Assembly: GCA_023055505.1 (NCBI GenBank)
Contig: JALIRH010000001.1
Location: 7,690,467 to 7,754,466, forward strand
Direction: 5' to 3'
DNA length: 64,000 nt
DNA from: Callipepla californica brunnescens
Taxonomy: Eukaryota > Chordata > Aves > Galliformes > Odontophoridae
Shown here: piece by piece, positions 27,801 to 41,233 of the stretch
How positions within the stretch are numbered: the first letter of the stretch is position 1
How the letters are laid out: each line of letters opens with the position of its first letter
Position numbers and translations under genes: made by a program
Notes under the pieces: generated by a model
Database searches by the model: none
Told to the model about the DNA's origin: nothing
Seen by the model: only the letters and a program-made list of their open reading frames with translations

Positions 27801-28167
27801 AATTTCTTGTCTATGAAGCCTGCTGTATCTCAAAAGAGGTGCTTCTGCCTACTCTTCAGCTATTTCCACAGACATCAAGAGGATGTCCACGCCAGGGCAA
27901 TGACTTACCAGTTTTTGCTTCTCTCACATCCCCTGAGAAGCGTATCTGGACAGCTGCAAATCCATACGATGAAAGTTGGCAAAAAATCTCTCTCCATATG
28001 GATTTCTGAGCCATCCTGAGGAAGAGAAAAGCCATCCATAAAAAGGAATAGCAGTACTTTCAACTGAATGATTTGCTGAGAGGACATTTGCTTTTAAAAC
28101 AGCTGTCGGAGGTTTTAATGCTGTGGTAGGAACAGGACTGGGTAACATTTACATCACGTCCTGTAAT
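24883..28167. other. Intergenic DNA, no gene seen
   Basis: Poly-T tracts lie near 24883-24897, 25172-25186 and 26167-26180. Frames at 26324-28148 reach 97 codons, overlap on both strands and show no domain or splice structure. Confidence 0.5.
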
Positions 28168-28740
28168 GCATCAAGCATGACATTGCTAGCTGGGGGAAGT
28201 GATTTTCCTGCTGTACACTGCACTAGTGTGGCCTCACCTTGAGTACTATGTGCAGTTTCAAGCACCATGGTACAGAAAAGACATAAAGGTTTTAGAGAGC
28301 CTATAAAAGAGGGCTAGAGAAATAGTGAAGGAGCTAGAGGGGAAGAGATACAAGGAGCAGCAGAGGTTCCTTGGTTTATTCTGCCCAGAGAAGAGAAGAC
28401 TGAAAAGAGAGCTCATGGCAGATTACAGCTCCTCACGAGGAGAGTGGAGAAGCAGTGCTGGTCTATTCACTGGCCAATGATAGACATCAAGGGAAGCAGT
28501 GACGAGGGAGGTTCAGCCTGGATATCAGTAAAAGGTGATTCACCAGGTGACAAGGCACTGGAACAGGCTGCCCAGGGCAGTGGTCATGGCACTGACCAGC
28601 CAGAGTTCAAGAAGAGTCTGAACAAAGCCCTCAGACACATGGTCTGATTTTTGGGGGGACCTGTGTGGAGCTGGGAGCTCGACTCAATGTTTCATGCAGG
28701 TCCCTTTCAACTCAGGCTACTCTGTGATTCTATGATTCTA
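28168..28740 (+). mobile_element. CR1 LINE 3' fragment, plus strand
   Basis: CR1 landmarks in order are CATTGCTAGCTGGGGGAAGT, GTGTGGCCTCACCTTGAGTA, TGCAGTTTCAAGCACC, AAGGCACTGGAACAGGCTGC, GACTCAATGTTTCATGCAGG, TCCCTTTCAACTCAGG and the tail GATTCTATGATTCTA. It is about 570 bp, 5'-truncated, with stops in the RT-derived part. Confidence 0.92.
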
Positions 28741-31700
28741 CATGCAGCTGACAATGTACAATATATGGGCACATTTGATTCTTTTACTTATTTTAAAGGT
28801 ACAGAAGCCATTAAGAGGTATTCGTGCTACTAAACAGCCTCTATACTCTTATACAGTTTGTTTCAAAACAGGCTGCTTGAATTAGAGTGGATATTTCTAG
28901 AAAGTGGATACAGCAAAAGGGCAGGGATTTGCATCACCCGAGCTGCCACTTTTGATGTACCAGAGCTCATCAGAACGTGCTGCTGCTCACTTCAGGGGCC
29001 CTGGCTGCGTACCCCAGCATGGCACACCGTGCTGCAGATCAGCTCCCAGAGTTGCTGCAAACAGAAGCACGACTATTAGCAGAATAATTTGCAGAGGCAC
29101 TCTCAGTCCAAGAATGCCATCTTGTGGTCTGTGACTATGGAAGAAAAATTCAAAATCTGGGTTAGCCTTCAGTGATGAAGATAGATTTTGTATAACATTT
29201 ATTGCGCTAAAAGAAAATAAAATTAATTAAGGACTCTTTAAAAACCTTTAAGAGCAGAGTAAGGATCTTAAGTACTCCCGAAAAAATCAGATAAGCTGCA
29301 GTTTACAAAGAAATTAGTATTATCTAATAATAAATACTTTACAGCTGCACTGTTTTACAGTTACAGGGAGCTGTTTTATGTGTAAGAATTTTCAATTTAA
29401 TTTTATGGTTTATAAATTCAGATATAGAAATTAGATTAAATATTTTAGAGAGTGCCTTGGTAAAGAAATCTGCTCTCCCAACAGACATTAGCTAGTAAAG
29501 CATCTTTTAAATGCAGGAGAATTGCTCTCCTATTGAGTTACATGGTAAGTTACACAGGTTTCTTTGAAGACATTAGTGGGCATTAAATATTTTATTTACT
29601 CAACATTTTCCTCTAAACTGTTCAAATATATCTACATCCTAGTTAAATAATTTTGGAAAGATGTTTAAAATATATATATATATTCAAAAATATAGGTGTA
29701 ATAAGGGAAAAAACTAATTTTATCTGGGTTAGAGTGTTGTATCCAGTAGAATGCGGCATTGAATATGTCTGACACACTTGATTTTGCCATTGCCACACTT
29801 TTTCAAACTGCCTGCATTGTAAGCAGCCCATCCTCCTGTTGCCTGATTGCTGGGCTTGGAAATCTGAGGCAATCAGATGCTCCCAACAGCAGGGCACATC
29901 TGGAGAATGCAAGTTCATTATGGAGAGCGATGAGCCCTGCTGCCTGCTCTGTCATCTGCTATCAAGGAGACTATTTCATCCAAAGATAAAAGCTAAGAGC
30001 ATTGTTTTATGTTTTCCAAGGCTCTGCAGTGCGTGCAGCTCCTTCTTTGTACTGTTATTGTATAGCTTACTAGGAGGCCTCAGAATGCCAATTGCATTTC
30101 AGAAACCAGTGAACATATGATGAAAGGACCCCTTGGTCAATATAAACAATAAATTGGGGGCATATGATTCAGAGGGTATAAAGCATGTAATTATTAAAGA
30201 CTTTACATTTTTGTTTAAATTTTAAGCATTATATTCTGGAAATGCAGTTGAAAATACTACAATTGAAATCAAATCATATAGTAATTATCTACTAATAATT
30301 AGCCATTAGCATCAAACTGAATTATATTTCTTTTGCTGGTTCATTGTCTTAAGTGGTAACTTTCCTTTAACAATTTATAATGTGTTACAGTCACTGTGGG
30401 TTAAATTTATGACATCATCTAACTAACTGACAGAGAGTTCTGTTGTAAGTTTATCCGTAACTTTTTCTTTAACAGTTATTTGCTCTGAGTTAACTTTGCC
30501 TCTTATCTATTACTCTGTTATTTATTTGGTTTATTAATACATAGAGTAGATTTTAAGTCGCATGTACAGAAATAGAAAAAGAAGTTGAAAAATGAAAATA
30601 GTGCGAAGAATTTTTAACAATGAACATTAATCCTGGCTTTCTGTGATGAAATTCTTCATAGCTGATTGTCAGAAAATCTTAACTTTGACCTGTCTGAAGA
30701 AGCAAACAGAAAAGTTGAACCTCTTTTGAGAGAAAGAATCACGAATGTCTTGAAGGAGGAATGTAAGATCGCTGTTGGAAACTATCGTGCCTCAGTGATT
30801 ATCAGCACATGTCTAAAAGCCTCTGATCAAGGATAACGTGACTCTCTGAAGAGCAAAGAGAAGTGTGGAATATTCCAGTCCTTTTCAGCACAAAAGACAA
30901 ACAAGCCAGGATCTTTCTATCAAGTGCTAAGATTTGGATTTGGGTAGAGAAAGACACTCCCGTACTAAAATACTCACATCTCAGAATGGAAATCACAGAG
31001 ATCTGCTCAGCAGTTGTTGAGCCTGTAACCAGAGTAATGGATATGCTACAGAAAAACAGAAAAGCAACATCTAGTTCTGGTGTTTGATGTTATAAGTTTG
31101 AAAGTTTCATTATTTTACCATTTGTTCTAATTTTGTGGCTTTGCAACTTTTCATACTGTTAGATTTTGCATATGAAGTATGAGAGCAGAACCAGATATTT
31201 TCAGACACATCAATGACAAACAACTGTACAATCTTCCATGAGACATATTTTGACGTTTACATTATCATCTTTCTGATAGATCATCCCATAGATGTGACAC
31301 CAAACTTCATAGAGGAAAACTGTACCTATACAGAATGTGAATAGCTCAGTAGTGCATCTGCTCTATAATATCCCTGAACATATCAAGTGACAAAATCTAA
31401 AGTTCTGAAAGTAAGTTCTGACAATAAAGACAACAAGCATTCAATCTACTTCAGCACCAACTGTCATATCAAAATACTTCTTTCCACTGAAGAAAACATA
31501 AACAAATAATACAAACTCCTAAAATAGTGCTATTTTATGTTGTCCTGTGACACTGGTGGCCCTTTTACCAGTTGCTCTAAAGAGAAATATGTGGGGAGTT
31601 CTGCTGTGGATCTCATATAATAATTCCTCAATTAAACTAATAGGAAAATGAAGGTAGAATTGCTGTTTGTACAGATTAAAAATTAATTGTAAATGATGAA

Positions 31701-34700
31701 AGTTTCATCTATTACTAGAAACAAATTTATTGGGATTTTGCTCTTCTGGAAAAGGTCAGACATCTATGGAAACATTTTAGATATTTGCATATACTTGTGG
31801 TATTTTACCTTTCAAGCAAAGGCTAAACTTTTCTAGGCTGAAGCCAACAAGATTAATGCAAAGGCCATTCACATCAACAGTTACAGCTTTCTAGGGCCGG
31901 CACATTTTGTTACTGAAAGTTGTGTTTTGTTTGGTTTTTTTTGACATCTTATTTTAGCATGCATTAGATCCTTGCACTCACTGGGAACCATTTTCGTCTA
32001 TCAAAGCAATGGGGATTTCTTGGGAATTTTTGTATGCACATTAATTATGTGCTGATCCGTATGTTTGGTGCAGACACGTGCTGAAAATCACTTTAAAATT
32101 TCCTTTGATTAAAAAAACTAACACAGCTATTGCTCAAAACTCAATTTTTGTGGAAGGACAAGCTTGATCTTCTGCACTCAGTTTAACAGAGCTTCAGTAT
32201 TTACAAAGACAATGAACCATCATCATGCCAACAGAGCAAAATATCTTTTAAATCATCTTTGAATTTCAGTGGGCTTAGAACAGGCTTGAAAAGATATTTC
32301 TGTACAGGAATACAGGTTTTATAGGGCCAAACGCTGTGATCAATCCAACATGCCTTTAAGGAGCACATTTCAGTCTCCCTGTTGTATTGAGAAGTGACCT
32401 TAGACATATTTGCATCCACATGTTCCTGTGTAAGTAGATAGCCTTGGTGGAAACATGGAGATCGTTTAAAGCAATGCCACAAAATTAGCCTTCACATTAT
32501 TACGCACCGGTCTGCTATGCTATGAGACTTCTTTGTGACTGAAATAAACATCCATCCTGCATAACAATATATATTCTTTGTACTTTGTTATCCTCTTTTA
32601 TGACTCAGATGTTGGATTCTTCTGTGTGAAAATTCTTAGATGCTGTGAGTCATTTTACGGAGAAAAGCAGCTAAGGCAGAGCATGCTATTTTCCACCTTC
32701 CGTTTTGGGCCATTAACGTGAACAAGTTGACCAATGCACTACAGGAAGTGATTTCTTTCATAGCAGTAGTATCAGTTGTGTTCCCAAAGAATTGACCAGT
32801 ATAAGATACCTTGTTCTGCTCTTACCACCCCTATTTCTGATGAAGTGAGCAGCAGAATGATGAGGAAGTGCTACAGCGTCTGTGAAAGACTGCTAAAAGC
32901 AAGGTATGATTGTAGCACCAGCCTGCAGCAAAACAAGTGCCTCATATGAATCCCTCCTCAGACCAATACCACTGCAGAACTGCCCCTGTTCTCTTCACAG
33001 AAGGAGGGTGTTTGCATCACACAGTGCTCAAATAACACCACTTTTCAGAAACGTTTGGGCATTTAATCAGTTGCACAACAGCAGTGTCTCAGACATCTGC
33101 AGAAAAAGGTAGCAATGTGTTGTAATCCAACAAGACTGAGCTCCACTTTTTTGTCACCAAATAACCCTAATTCTGTCCTCAGAACTTTGTATTTTTGTTT
33201 GTTTATTTGTTTGTTTGTTTGTTTTCAAAGGATAGGAAGTTAATTTTGAAGTTACAAGGAAATCATCTGTGAAAGGAGGATGGTGGCTGTGATTGCATCC
33301 AAGGAACCAATGGTTCAGTCATGTAAGTATTTCAAACAAACACTTTCAGAGATCTCTGGGAAGTACTGACTACCTGTCAAGAATAAGTAGAAATCCCTCC
33401 AGACCTTGTTTTGGACAGGAGGCTGCGTTAACCACCTGTCTCTGCATATGTCTGTAGGGACATGAGGGACCAGATCAGTATGACCTCCATGTTCTTTTAG
33501 ATTTATTTTAACAGGCAATATGTTATGCTAAAACAAAACGGTCCCTGTGGCATCATCCATCAAAGAGAATACCTGCAGCATAAAGAGTAGGTCTTCATGG
33601 GGGAAAACACATGTTTCTTTTCAAAGTTGTCAATGTTTTTGAGTTTTTGCTAAAATAACATTTGGAGTTTTCTCTGGGTAAAAGTTGGGTGCAATTAGAA
33701 AGAGCGTATTCATTAGAAGGATTAAAACAAGATTTGGACGTGAAGTTTAATCAAGACTGGCATGGAAAGAAAATCAGAAATTATTACATTGTTCTCATTT
33801 CTGGTACCAGACTTAAGAATCTCTGAGTTTTAGATTTCTTATCCATACCTTACAAACAAAGAGACTTATTAAGGTTTTGGTGACATCTAAACTAAGTTTG
33901 TAGGACATCTTGGGTCTCCTTTATCTGTGTCTTTCAGGGCACATTCTGTATAAGATTGATTATACCGTATCAGGCTAGGATAAAAGGATTTACACCTCCA
34001 CCAGATACAACTTGCCTCTACAGAGCACTCTAATGAGAGTTCAGATGCTAGCAAACCCATGCTAATGAAGCAATTTTTTATTGCAATTATAACCAAGTGC
34101 ACCATACAATGTTGCAGTAGAGTAGATATGTTCTTAAAGGTTCAACTACTCAACTATTTTCAAAGTAAACTCTAACACTGATAATATTATTCTAATATTA
34201 CTGCTGTCAAGTATTTCATCATTCAAAGACTAAGAAATGCAACTAGACTCCTTATAAATATGTTCAGTAGTATTGCTTGTGTGGATAACATTGGACATAT
34301 ACAACAGTCGTTCAAATTAAATATGTTAATTTTTAATAGGTCAGATGGAGCATATTGAGCATGAATAACTGCAGTTTTAATATACTAATTTACTTTTGCA
34401 GACAGAAAAAATCAATTCTGCAAAAAATAAGAAAATTACTTACTCCACTGATTTCAGAAATGTTAATGATAATATCATCTCATAAAGATTGTTAACAATT
34501 TGGGGCAACAAAAATATTGTGAATTTGGAGTTAAACCAGAACACTTCAAAATCTTTTATCCATTTTTAATATGTGCCATTTCAGTTTTCCACTTTGAAAC
34601 ATTTTACTTCAGAAGCTAATTATACTTAGTTTTAACTCTGTACACATAGGAAGAACTAAATATTTTTCGCATCAGATGATCTTAACAGAAGAAGAGGATT

Positions 34701-37700
34701 GAAGTATTATTATTCAAAAAGAAATAAAAGCAATTCATCCAAAAGAGTTGAATTAATTTGTGAGTTAAGATAGTAACTTGCAAAAAATCACCTTTCATGT
34801 ATTCACATATGTATATATTACAGAATTCTCACAAGTCAAATCTACCATAGAATTTTTTGGGTTCTAAAAGTCTCAAAGTCTCACAAAACCCCAAAAATGT
34901 AAAGTGGCAAAAGTATAAAGAAATGAGGAAAGAGTCAAATAACAGGAAAAAAAAAAAGAAAAAAAAAGATGAAAATTTGACCCATTCTACAGCTGAGAGG
35001 ACATATCCAAGTCATCAGTGCTGCCAGCTCTTGTAAATTTTCAGTCTCTTGGAATTCTGATTAAAATTGAAAGGACTGATTTTGAGCCTTTAGAAAAATC
35101 AAAATTTAAATTTAAAATAAGAATCACTTTGAATAAAAAAATTCTAGATCTTGCTGCTAAAAAAAAAAAAAAATGAAGACAACTCTTCAGTCTAGTTTTT
35201 GTAGACTTTCTGAGTGGAGAAACGTAAGAAAATCACAATTATCACTTCTTCTTATTACTTCTTTTTACTCGCACCATTTTTGAATGTTTGTGATTGCTCA
35301 TTTGTAATGTTTTCACTCTTCTTATGTTGCCCTATAAGATTCTAACATTGCAATGGCTATGTGGCTGCATTTGTTTTCTGTTTCATATTTCTTATTGAAT
35401 TATACAGGGGAAAAGACATTGAGAACTCATCTCTTCCATTCTTCCACCCCCAAGTTATTACCTCGAACCCAAATCCTTCATCACAGGTGTTACTTTGCCT
35501 GTTAAATCTTTAATGACGGAAACACCACAGTTTCCATCAGCTATCTAAATCTAAGCTGCACACATTTCTTACTGCTGGGGATATTTTTTTCCCCTAATGC
35601 CAAACCTAAAACACCTTGACTGCAATTAAATCTTTGATTTCTTTTTCTGTATGAAGTTGTTGCAGAAAAACATTTATTTCTGCTTATTTACATTTACATG
35701 TTGAAGACTCAGTCTTCCCATCTTGGAACAAATCACTACTAGACAACAATAAAACAGACTTCCCTAACAGTTGACTAATGAACTCCGTCTTGTCTGAAAA
35801 AGAAGTAAGCTTCACACTGCATGAAACCTCCAGGAAGATGAGTATGGCAGGACTCATGCTGCTTTGTCTTTCCTGATCCTTCTTTCATGAGCAGGAAAAA
35901 GGCAGGAATAAAATGTCTGGATGAGTAATATAATGAGAAGAAAACAGTTCTCTTACTCTTCTAAGTCCAAATTTTTCTCACCCACTTGTTACTAAAATGT
36001 AGGTGTTTAGCATATGTAGCCTTCTTCAGCAAATCTTATTTATATGGGTCTGAATTCTGCAGTCAGATCTGTCATGTAATCATACAGGAGTAGGACAATG
36101 ACTATCTGTGTTAGAAGCATCAGAAACTTGCAAAAATTCTTAGGTTTTTGCAAAACTCTTGATAGAGTATGAAGTGCTTATAGTATGCTTCTATATCTTT
36201 ATGTATATCTATGTTTTAATGAACACTGCACTGTAGAAGGAAAAAGAGCAGTGTCTGGCTTCATTCAAGAGTTTTGGGACATGGCTAGAGATTGCCTGAA
36301 TCACTTAGCTGTGTTAAATTTAGAGGCCTGTCCAGCATAAAAGGCACTTAGGATGAACAACCCCTCTGTGAAATGGATTACATTACACAAGTTTGCCTAT
36401 ACACATATTCACACATGGAAAAGCAAGATATACAGGTGGAGTAATCATAACATGCCTTGTAATTAATTAGATACAGCTTCTTATTCCTAAAGCAAAATGA
36501 ACTGCCTTAATTCTTTGCTCAAAACTCAAATCAACTTCAGGGCTGCTAATAATTTCGATAGGTTACATGACACAGATTTTTTTTGGTATGTGTTCTCAAG
36601 ACACCTGAACTTGTATGTTCCTTTGAGGTAGGAATCATTTTTATACTACCTATTTCTATAGCCTTGAGTCTCCAGACGCTTATGCAGATACATAAGAAAA
36701 GTTGTACTTTTTAAATCAGGAAGCCAAAACTGTCATTTCAGCCTTTGAGGCTCATTGTCACTTTGAAGCCTGTGTTAACAGTAGAACAGCTGTTTTAAAA
36801 TACCCACTTCAGCATCAGCTTCCTCCCAGTTGTACTGTGTTGATTACATATACTCAAAAATGATGGATTTGCAACCCACTTTCCCCACAAATACCAATTC
36901 AATGGAAAGTCACTGAGAATTCCTATAAATTTTAGAAGAAATTGTAAGTAATGTATTTTGATATGTTGGGCATGTAGAGATGAATTAGCGTGTAGAAACA
37001 GCAGCTTAATGAGCAGGAACCAGGGAAAGAGAGAAGTAAGTTCTACCTCAGATTTTGGGCACAGGGAAATAGCAGTGCTCCAGAAATGGTCTAAACAAAA
37101 AGTATTTGGTAATGAAAATAAATAATAATAATAAAAAGCAACAAAGAAACAAAAGAAAAAAAAAGAAAAAAAAAGCCTCAATAAATGGTACCTCCAAACT
37201 ATGGTATTTCTGCAAGCAGGGGTGATCTGTCAGGCATGAAGACTGTATCACTGCACAACATGTAGCTAATTAAAGGTGTAACATCACAGAAAACTGGAGT
37301 CCTTTTATAGGTATATAACTGAATATAACTTCTGTTGCAGTAATAATGATGTTTGGGAAGTAAACAAGATTTTGAAATAAATAAATCCAGTTATTTCAGA
37401 AATAAGAAGATTCAAATCTTTAATCTGAGATAAAAAGGCTTTTATTTACTCGAGGACTCTGAAAAACATAAGAGAGATGAAAACAATGTCAATATCTGTG
37501 CTGCTTGTTTGATTTCACTTTTCACTTGATGTCCTTTAAAATCTGTGAAGTTAATTGCTTTCCTGAGGCCACTTTCAGTCTGGAAGCCCTCAGTAAGCAT
37601 GTAGAGAGACCTGTCCATTCTTGGTATGCATTATGCCCTCCAGTACACAGTAGATCACATAAGAATAAAGCCAGAATGACGGCAGCAAACACCCCTTGCC

Positions 37701-38111
37701 AGCTGAGCAGAAGGTCCTTCTGGGTCAGAACTGATGCTTCATTTCAAAGAAAAGTCACACAGATAAGCTTAATTCATAGCGGTTAATTAATTTGCCTATA
37801 GTGATGAAAGTTTTTCTCACTGCTGATGGAGTTATCCCACTTTAACAAAGCCGTTAAATCCTTGTCAGTGCAGGAATTTCAATCCAGGTATCTTATTTCT
37901 TCTGTTTGTTTCATGACCCATAGAGGATATGTGCAGAAATAGCTTAAAATTTGTCAGAGTTGAGCAATGCCACCATAAAAATAAATCAAAACCATTTGAT
38001 TCCACTGTAACCATGAAGACAATGGTAAAGACATTGGTGTTAGATGCAGCACAACCAGGTTCATATTCCTTGGCTAACTCAAGCAGGGCACAGCACTCAT
38101 CCTACCTGTCC
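28741..38111. other. Long intergenic stretch, no gene seen
   Basis: Over 9 kb without a recognised gene, CR1 or LTR. It contains (TA)n near 29668-29682, a (TTTG)n tract at 33192-33225, and A-rich runs near 34946-34970, 35159-35173 and 37153-37173. The longest frame (128 codons, minus, 37181-36795) begins in a phenylalanine/tyrosine-rich low-complexity stretch made by antisense A-rich DNA, so it is not a gene candidate. Confidence 0.55.
33192..33225. repeat. (TTTG)n simple repeat
   Basis: Imperfect tandem TTTG units with one TTTA interruption. Confidence 0.9.
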
Positions 38112-38116
38112 CAAGT
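38112..38116 (+). repeat. Target-site duplication, left copy (CAAGT)
   Basis: CAAGT sits immediately before the LTR terminus TGTCACGC and is repeated exactly at 38828-38832 after the other terminus. Confidence 0.85.
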
Positions 38117-38216
38117 TGTCACGCTCCAATATAAAGGAGGGAGACGAAGTTCTTTGATTATGTGTATACCCGATGGCGAGATTAAGACACAGCGGGTCAA
38201 ATGTTAGCCCAACCAG

Positions 38217-38222
38217 TTTATT
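38217..38222 (-). terminator. LTR poly(A) signal AATAAA
   Basis: Minus-strand AATAAA in the R region of the solo LTR, about 100 bp from its 3' terminus, where a retroviral poly(A) signal is expected. Confidence 0.7.
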
Positions 38223-38502
38223 ACAATTACTAGTTGCTTAGGGATATGGGGAAGGGAAGGTGAGTGATAGAAAAGGGATAGAAAGCAAGGAGTCTTGATA
38301 GAAAGCAAGAGAGATATAATCACCACTGTGGGTTCAACGAGGTTCGTAGTCTCAGGAACTCTCTGGTCACCGCCGGGGATGGGAGATGGCAGCAAGCAGG
38401 CCTCAGGGTCCGTCTTCGGGAGTTCTCCTCCAAGATTTTTCTTTGGGAGTTCTTCTCCTTCAGGAATTCTTCTCTTCAAAAAATCCTTGGTTCCGTGAAG
38501 GC

Positions 38503-38509
38503 CTTTTAT
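38503..38509 (-). promoter_or_regulatory. LTR TATA-like box
   Basis: Minus-strand ATAAAAG in a GGGGATAAAAGGCC context, about 318 bp into the LTR. It would place a start near 38480-38475, directing transcription away from BRD1 into the gene-poor flank. Activity is unknown. Confidence 0.6.
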
Positions 38510-38827
38510 CCCCATTTCTCAGGTGTTTTTCCTCTTTGTTTGTGTGACATGTCTGGCCCAACAGATAAGCTAGCAGCGGATGTTGCCTTCCTTGCCATGC
38601 AGGAGCATTTTCTTTCTGTGGTGGTCAGCTTCTCCGAGCCGTACCCCTGGAAAAGACTATTTGCACCTATTTCTGCTTATCTTTACGACCATAAGCAGAG
38701 ACAATGAGACACCATAAAACCCATCTGGATAACTGGCAGTTATCAGCCAGAGTCTTGTCACCAGAAAAGGCCTTACAAAGCAGGCACTGAGACAAAAGAA
38801 AGTAAAAAACAGTTTCTGTCTTTCACA

Positions 38828-38832
38828 CAAGT
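38828..38832 (+). repeat. Target-site duplication, right copy (CAAGT)
   Basis: An exact repeat of the left-flank CAAGT at 38112-38116. Confidence 0.85.
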
Positions 38833-41198
38833 GCACAGTTACCACCAGCCTAGAGGGCAATGATAGGTGCTTCCTTGGTGGGTTGCCTAAAAAAGACAGC
38901 TTGGGACACAAAATACTCATTTACAAAATCAGTGCCCAAATTTCTCTCTTTAGTGGAGGTTTGGAGTTGAGCAAACTGTGCTTTTTGATGAAATAAACTT
39001 TTAAATGGAAAAGTTGCTTAGCAGTTATGCCATAGAGGTTCATCCTTTTCCAGCATATCCTCCCTGGAGGAAAAGCCAGGATTTAATACTGCCACAACCT
39101 AGGGCATCCCATGGTCTTCTAAATAGTTCACTTCCATAATTCATCCTTAGAAAATTATCAGCTTTATCTGCCAAAGGTTGTTGCCATTGGTATTATCTAT
39201 ATGATCCTTTGACATCATTAGCAGCAAATCCACACTGTGTCCTCTGTTAAAGCTGAAGGACACTGCAAACTATCGCTCATTTCTGGACTGCATAAATTAA
39301 AACATTCCAGTTAGTTATAAATCACGTGAAAAGCAATTGACGTTATATATCATAATGTTTTCCATACAAGTGTTGCATAGTCCAAAAAGAGTTGTTAATC
39401 TAAAACGTATTAATTTACAAACACAAATAGAACATGAATCTCTTCTATTTTATAGTATGCAGGCATTCTTACTGAATGACAAATACTCTCATTGCCTTTA
39501 AATTGCTATATTTATTTTTAGTTTGAGCTTTTAGTTGTAGCATATTGTCCGGAAATGAGTATCTTTCCAGACTCATATTTGTCTGTAATACGTAGTATTT
39601 TTTCTAGAAGTGCATAGAAGTTCAATGAAAACACTACTTTGAAACCTTGTATTTGATCTGCATGTTCATGCAGTTGTAAATCTCTTTCTGTTTTAAATAG
39701 TAAGAACCTTTACTTCAGCAGACATGTTAGAATGAACATAGCGTGACGTAAATAAACTGAGCCTAGTGCCCCTTCATCTTTGTTGTCACTATAAGCTGGT
39801 GTTAATGGCAAAGTTATTCCACAAGAAAAAGAAATGTTATCATCATTCTCCTAAACCTTTGTAAAATATTTCTACTATGTGAACACCTCATCCATCAGGA
39901 TGAAGCACTCAAATCTCTTAAAGATCACTGAGCAAATTTGGTGTTATCATTTGCTTAATACCCTGTCCCTCCACTTTTCCAAAATAAGGGAACATTGTTT
40001 TTTTAATTTTCTTTCTTTTTACTATGTAAACATACATTCGGGAACTGGAGTTAAAAACTATCATCTCTTTGCTTTGAGTTCTAGCAATATGAACCGTTCC
40101 GATATGGAAATTTAAAACATTCAGATTTCAATTAGCAGATCAATAAATGGAAGTATATCCTACTGTATGTAGGAGTATTTGTTTTGGTAGCTCTCAAACG
40201 CACTCCCAAGAAGCATAGTAGAATTTCTATTCATTTCAGTCCTGTCATGGTATACCTGTGTAGGCTGTACAATGGTAATGGCTAAAACCAGCAGTCAATA
40301 TAGTAATTAATATAAATTATCTAACATTTGTTTTATTAAGAATATTTTACATTATGCCTCACATCTTCAGCACAGGAGAAGATACTAGGTAGAGTCAAGG
40401 TAATATGAACTTCAGGCTGTCCCCAGAACTAATTTTAGATAGATAGGTAATAAAATAGATCCACATAGTTCATTAACTACACCTAACTCTAGAACTGATG
40501 GAATACATCACTGTCAGCTTTAGTGACCTTGGACACAGAAGATACTGCCACACTAAGATTAATGAAAATACCATATGCTAAATGTGAAACAAACCAGAGT
40601 TTTCAAAACCTAAACTTTTTATTGCTGAGGTGTTAAAATGCTGATAGTTTATGCAAATAGCTTTTAAGAAGCATGGAAGGTTTGATAGACACTTTGAGCA
40701 ATTGCAATAATAAGACGGCAGCATGAGCAGGATCTCTGTCACCAAGGCATACACTGGTCTGGAGGAAATGCTATGCTATTATCTACTGCTGCAATTGTCT
40801 TTGACCCTATTTATTTTTTATTCTGACTTTAAATTAAGAACTCTGCCCTCATTTTCCAGACAGCTTCATATTTCTTGCTTGGAAATTAGAACTTTAAAAA
40901 AAAACAATCACCACTTGTTTTAATGTTGGCAAATTATATTTGTCTGTTTTAAAGTGTTAAAACACTTTGTAAACTCTGCCCAATGAAAAATGAGATGATC
41001 TTCACCTTCAAGAAGAAGCTATACTGGGCTGGCTTTAGGTAATCACCAGCAAAAGAATGGAGCTGATCCTTCCCTTCTACTCAGTGTCTGAGAAACAGGG
41101 CTAATCTCTTGCAAAGTAAAATGTAATACCCCAAAAAAGCATGATCAAGAAAACAACACTGAAAACATATATGTGCATTTCTACCTCTAGTCAGTTGT

Positions 41199-41233
<35 letters not shown>

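Larger units (their letters stand above)
38117..38827 (-). mobile_element. Solo LTR of an endogenous retrovirus, minus strand, 711 bp
   Basis: On the minus strand it starts TGTGAAAGACAG and ends GAGCGTGACA, giving TGT...ACA termini. It is flanked by the perfect 5-bp duplication CAAGT. Inside, in the right order, are a TATA-like box (minus strand ATAAAAG at 38509-38503) and a poly(A) signal AATAAA (38222-38217). This gives about 320 bp of U3, roughly 280 bp of R and about 100 bp of U5. No gag, pol or env sequence is attached, so it is the product of LTR-LTR recombination. Intact termini and duplication suggest a fairly recent insertion. A 5-bp duplication fits ERVL-like and some other groups; I cannot name the family. 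The 103-codon frame at 38515-38204 lies wholly inside the LTR. Confidence 0.88.

Noticed and set aside
27716..28148. Overlapping frames on both strands (up to 97 codons)
   Set aside because: Frames open on both strands at once with no recognisable protein features point to chance in slightly G+C-richer DNA.
36795..37181. 128-codon minus-strand frame with a hydrophobic start
   Set aside because: The hydrophobic Phe/Tyr run is the antisense of A-rich simple sequence. No family match and no splice context.
38204..38515. 103-codon minus-strand frame
   Set aside because: Contained in the R/U5 of the solo LTR; a chance frame in a non-coding repeat.
41203..41230. Poly-A tract as the tail of a processed pseudogene
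   Set aside because: The sequence on its 5' side resembles no gene or retroposon I recognise, and no target duplication is seen.
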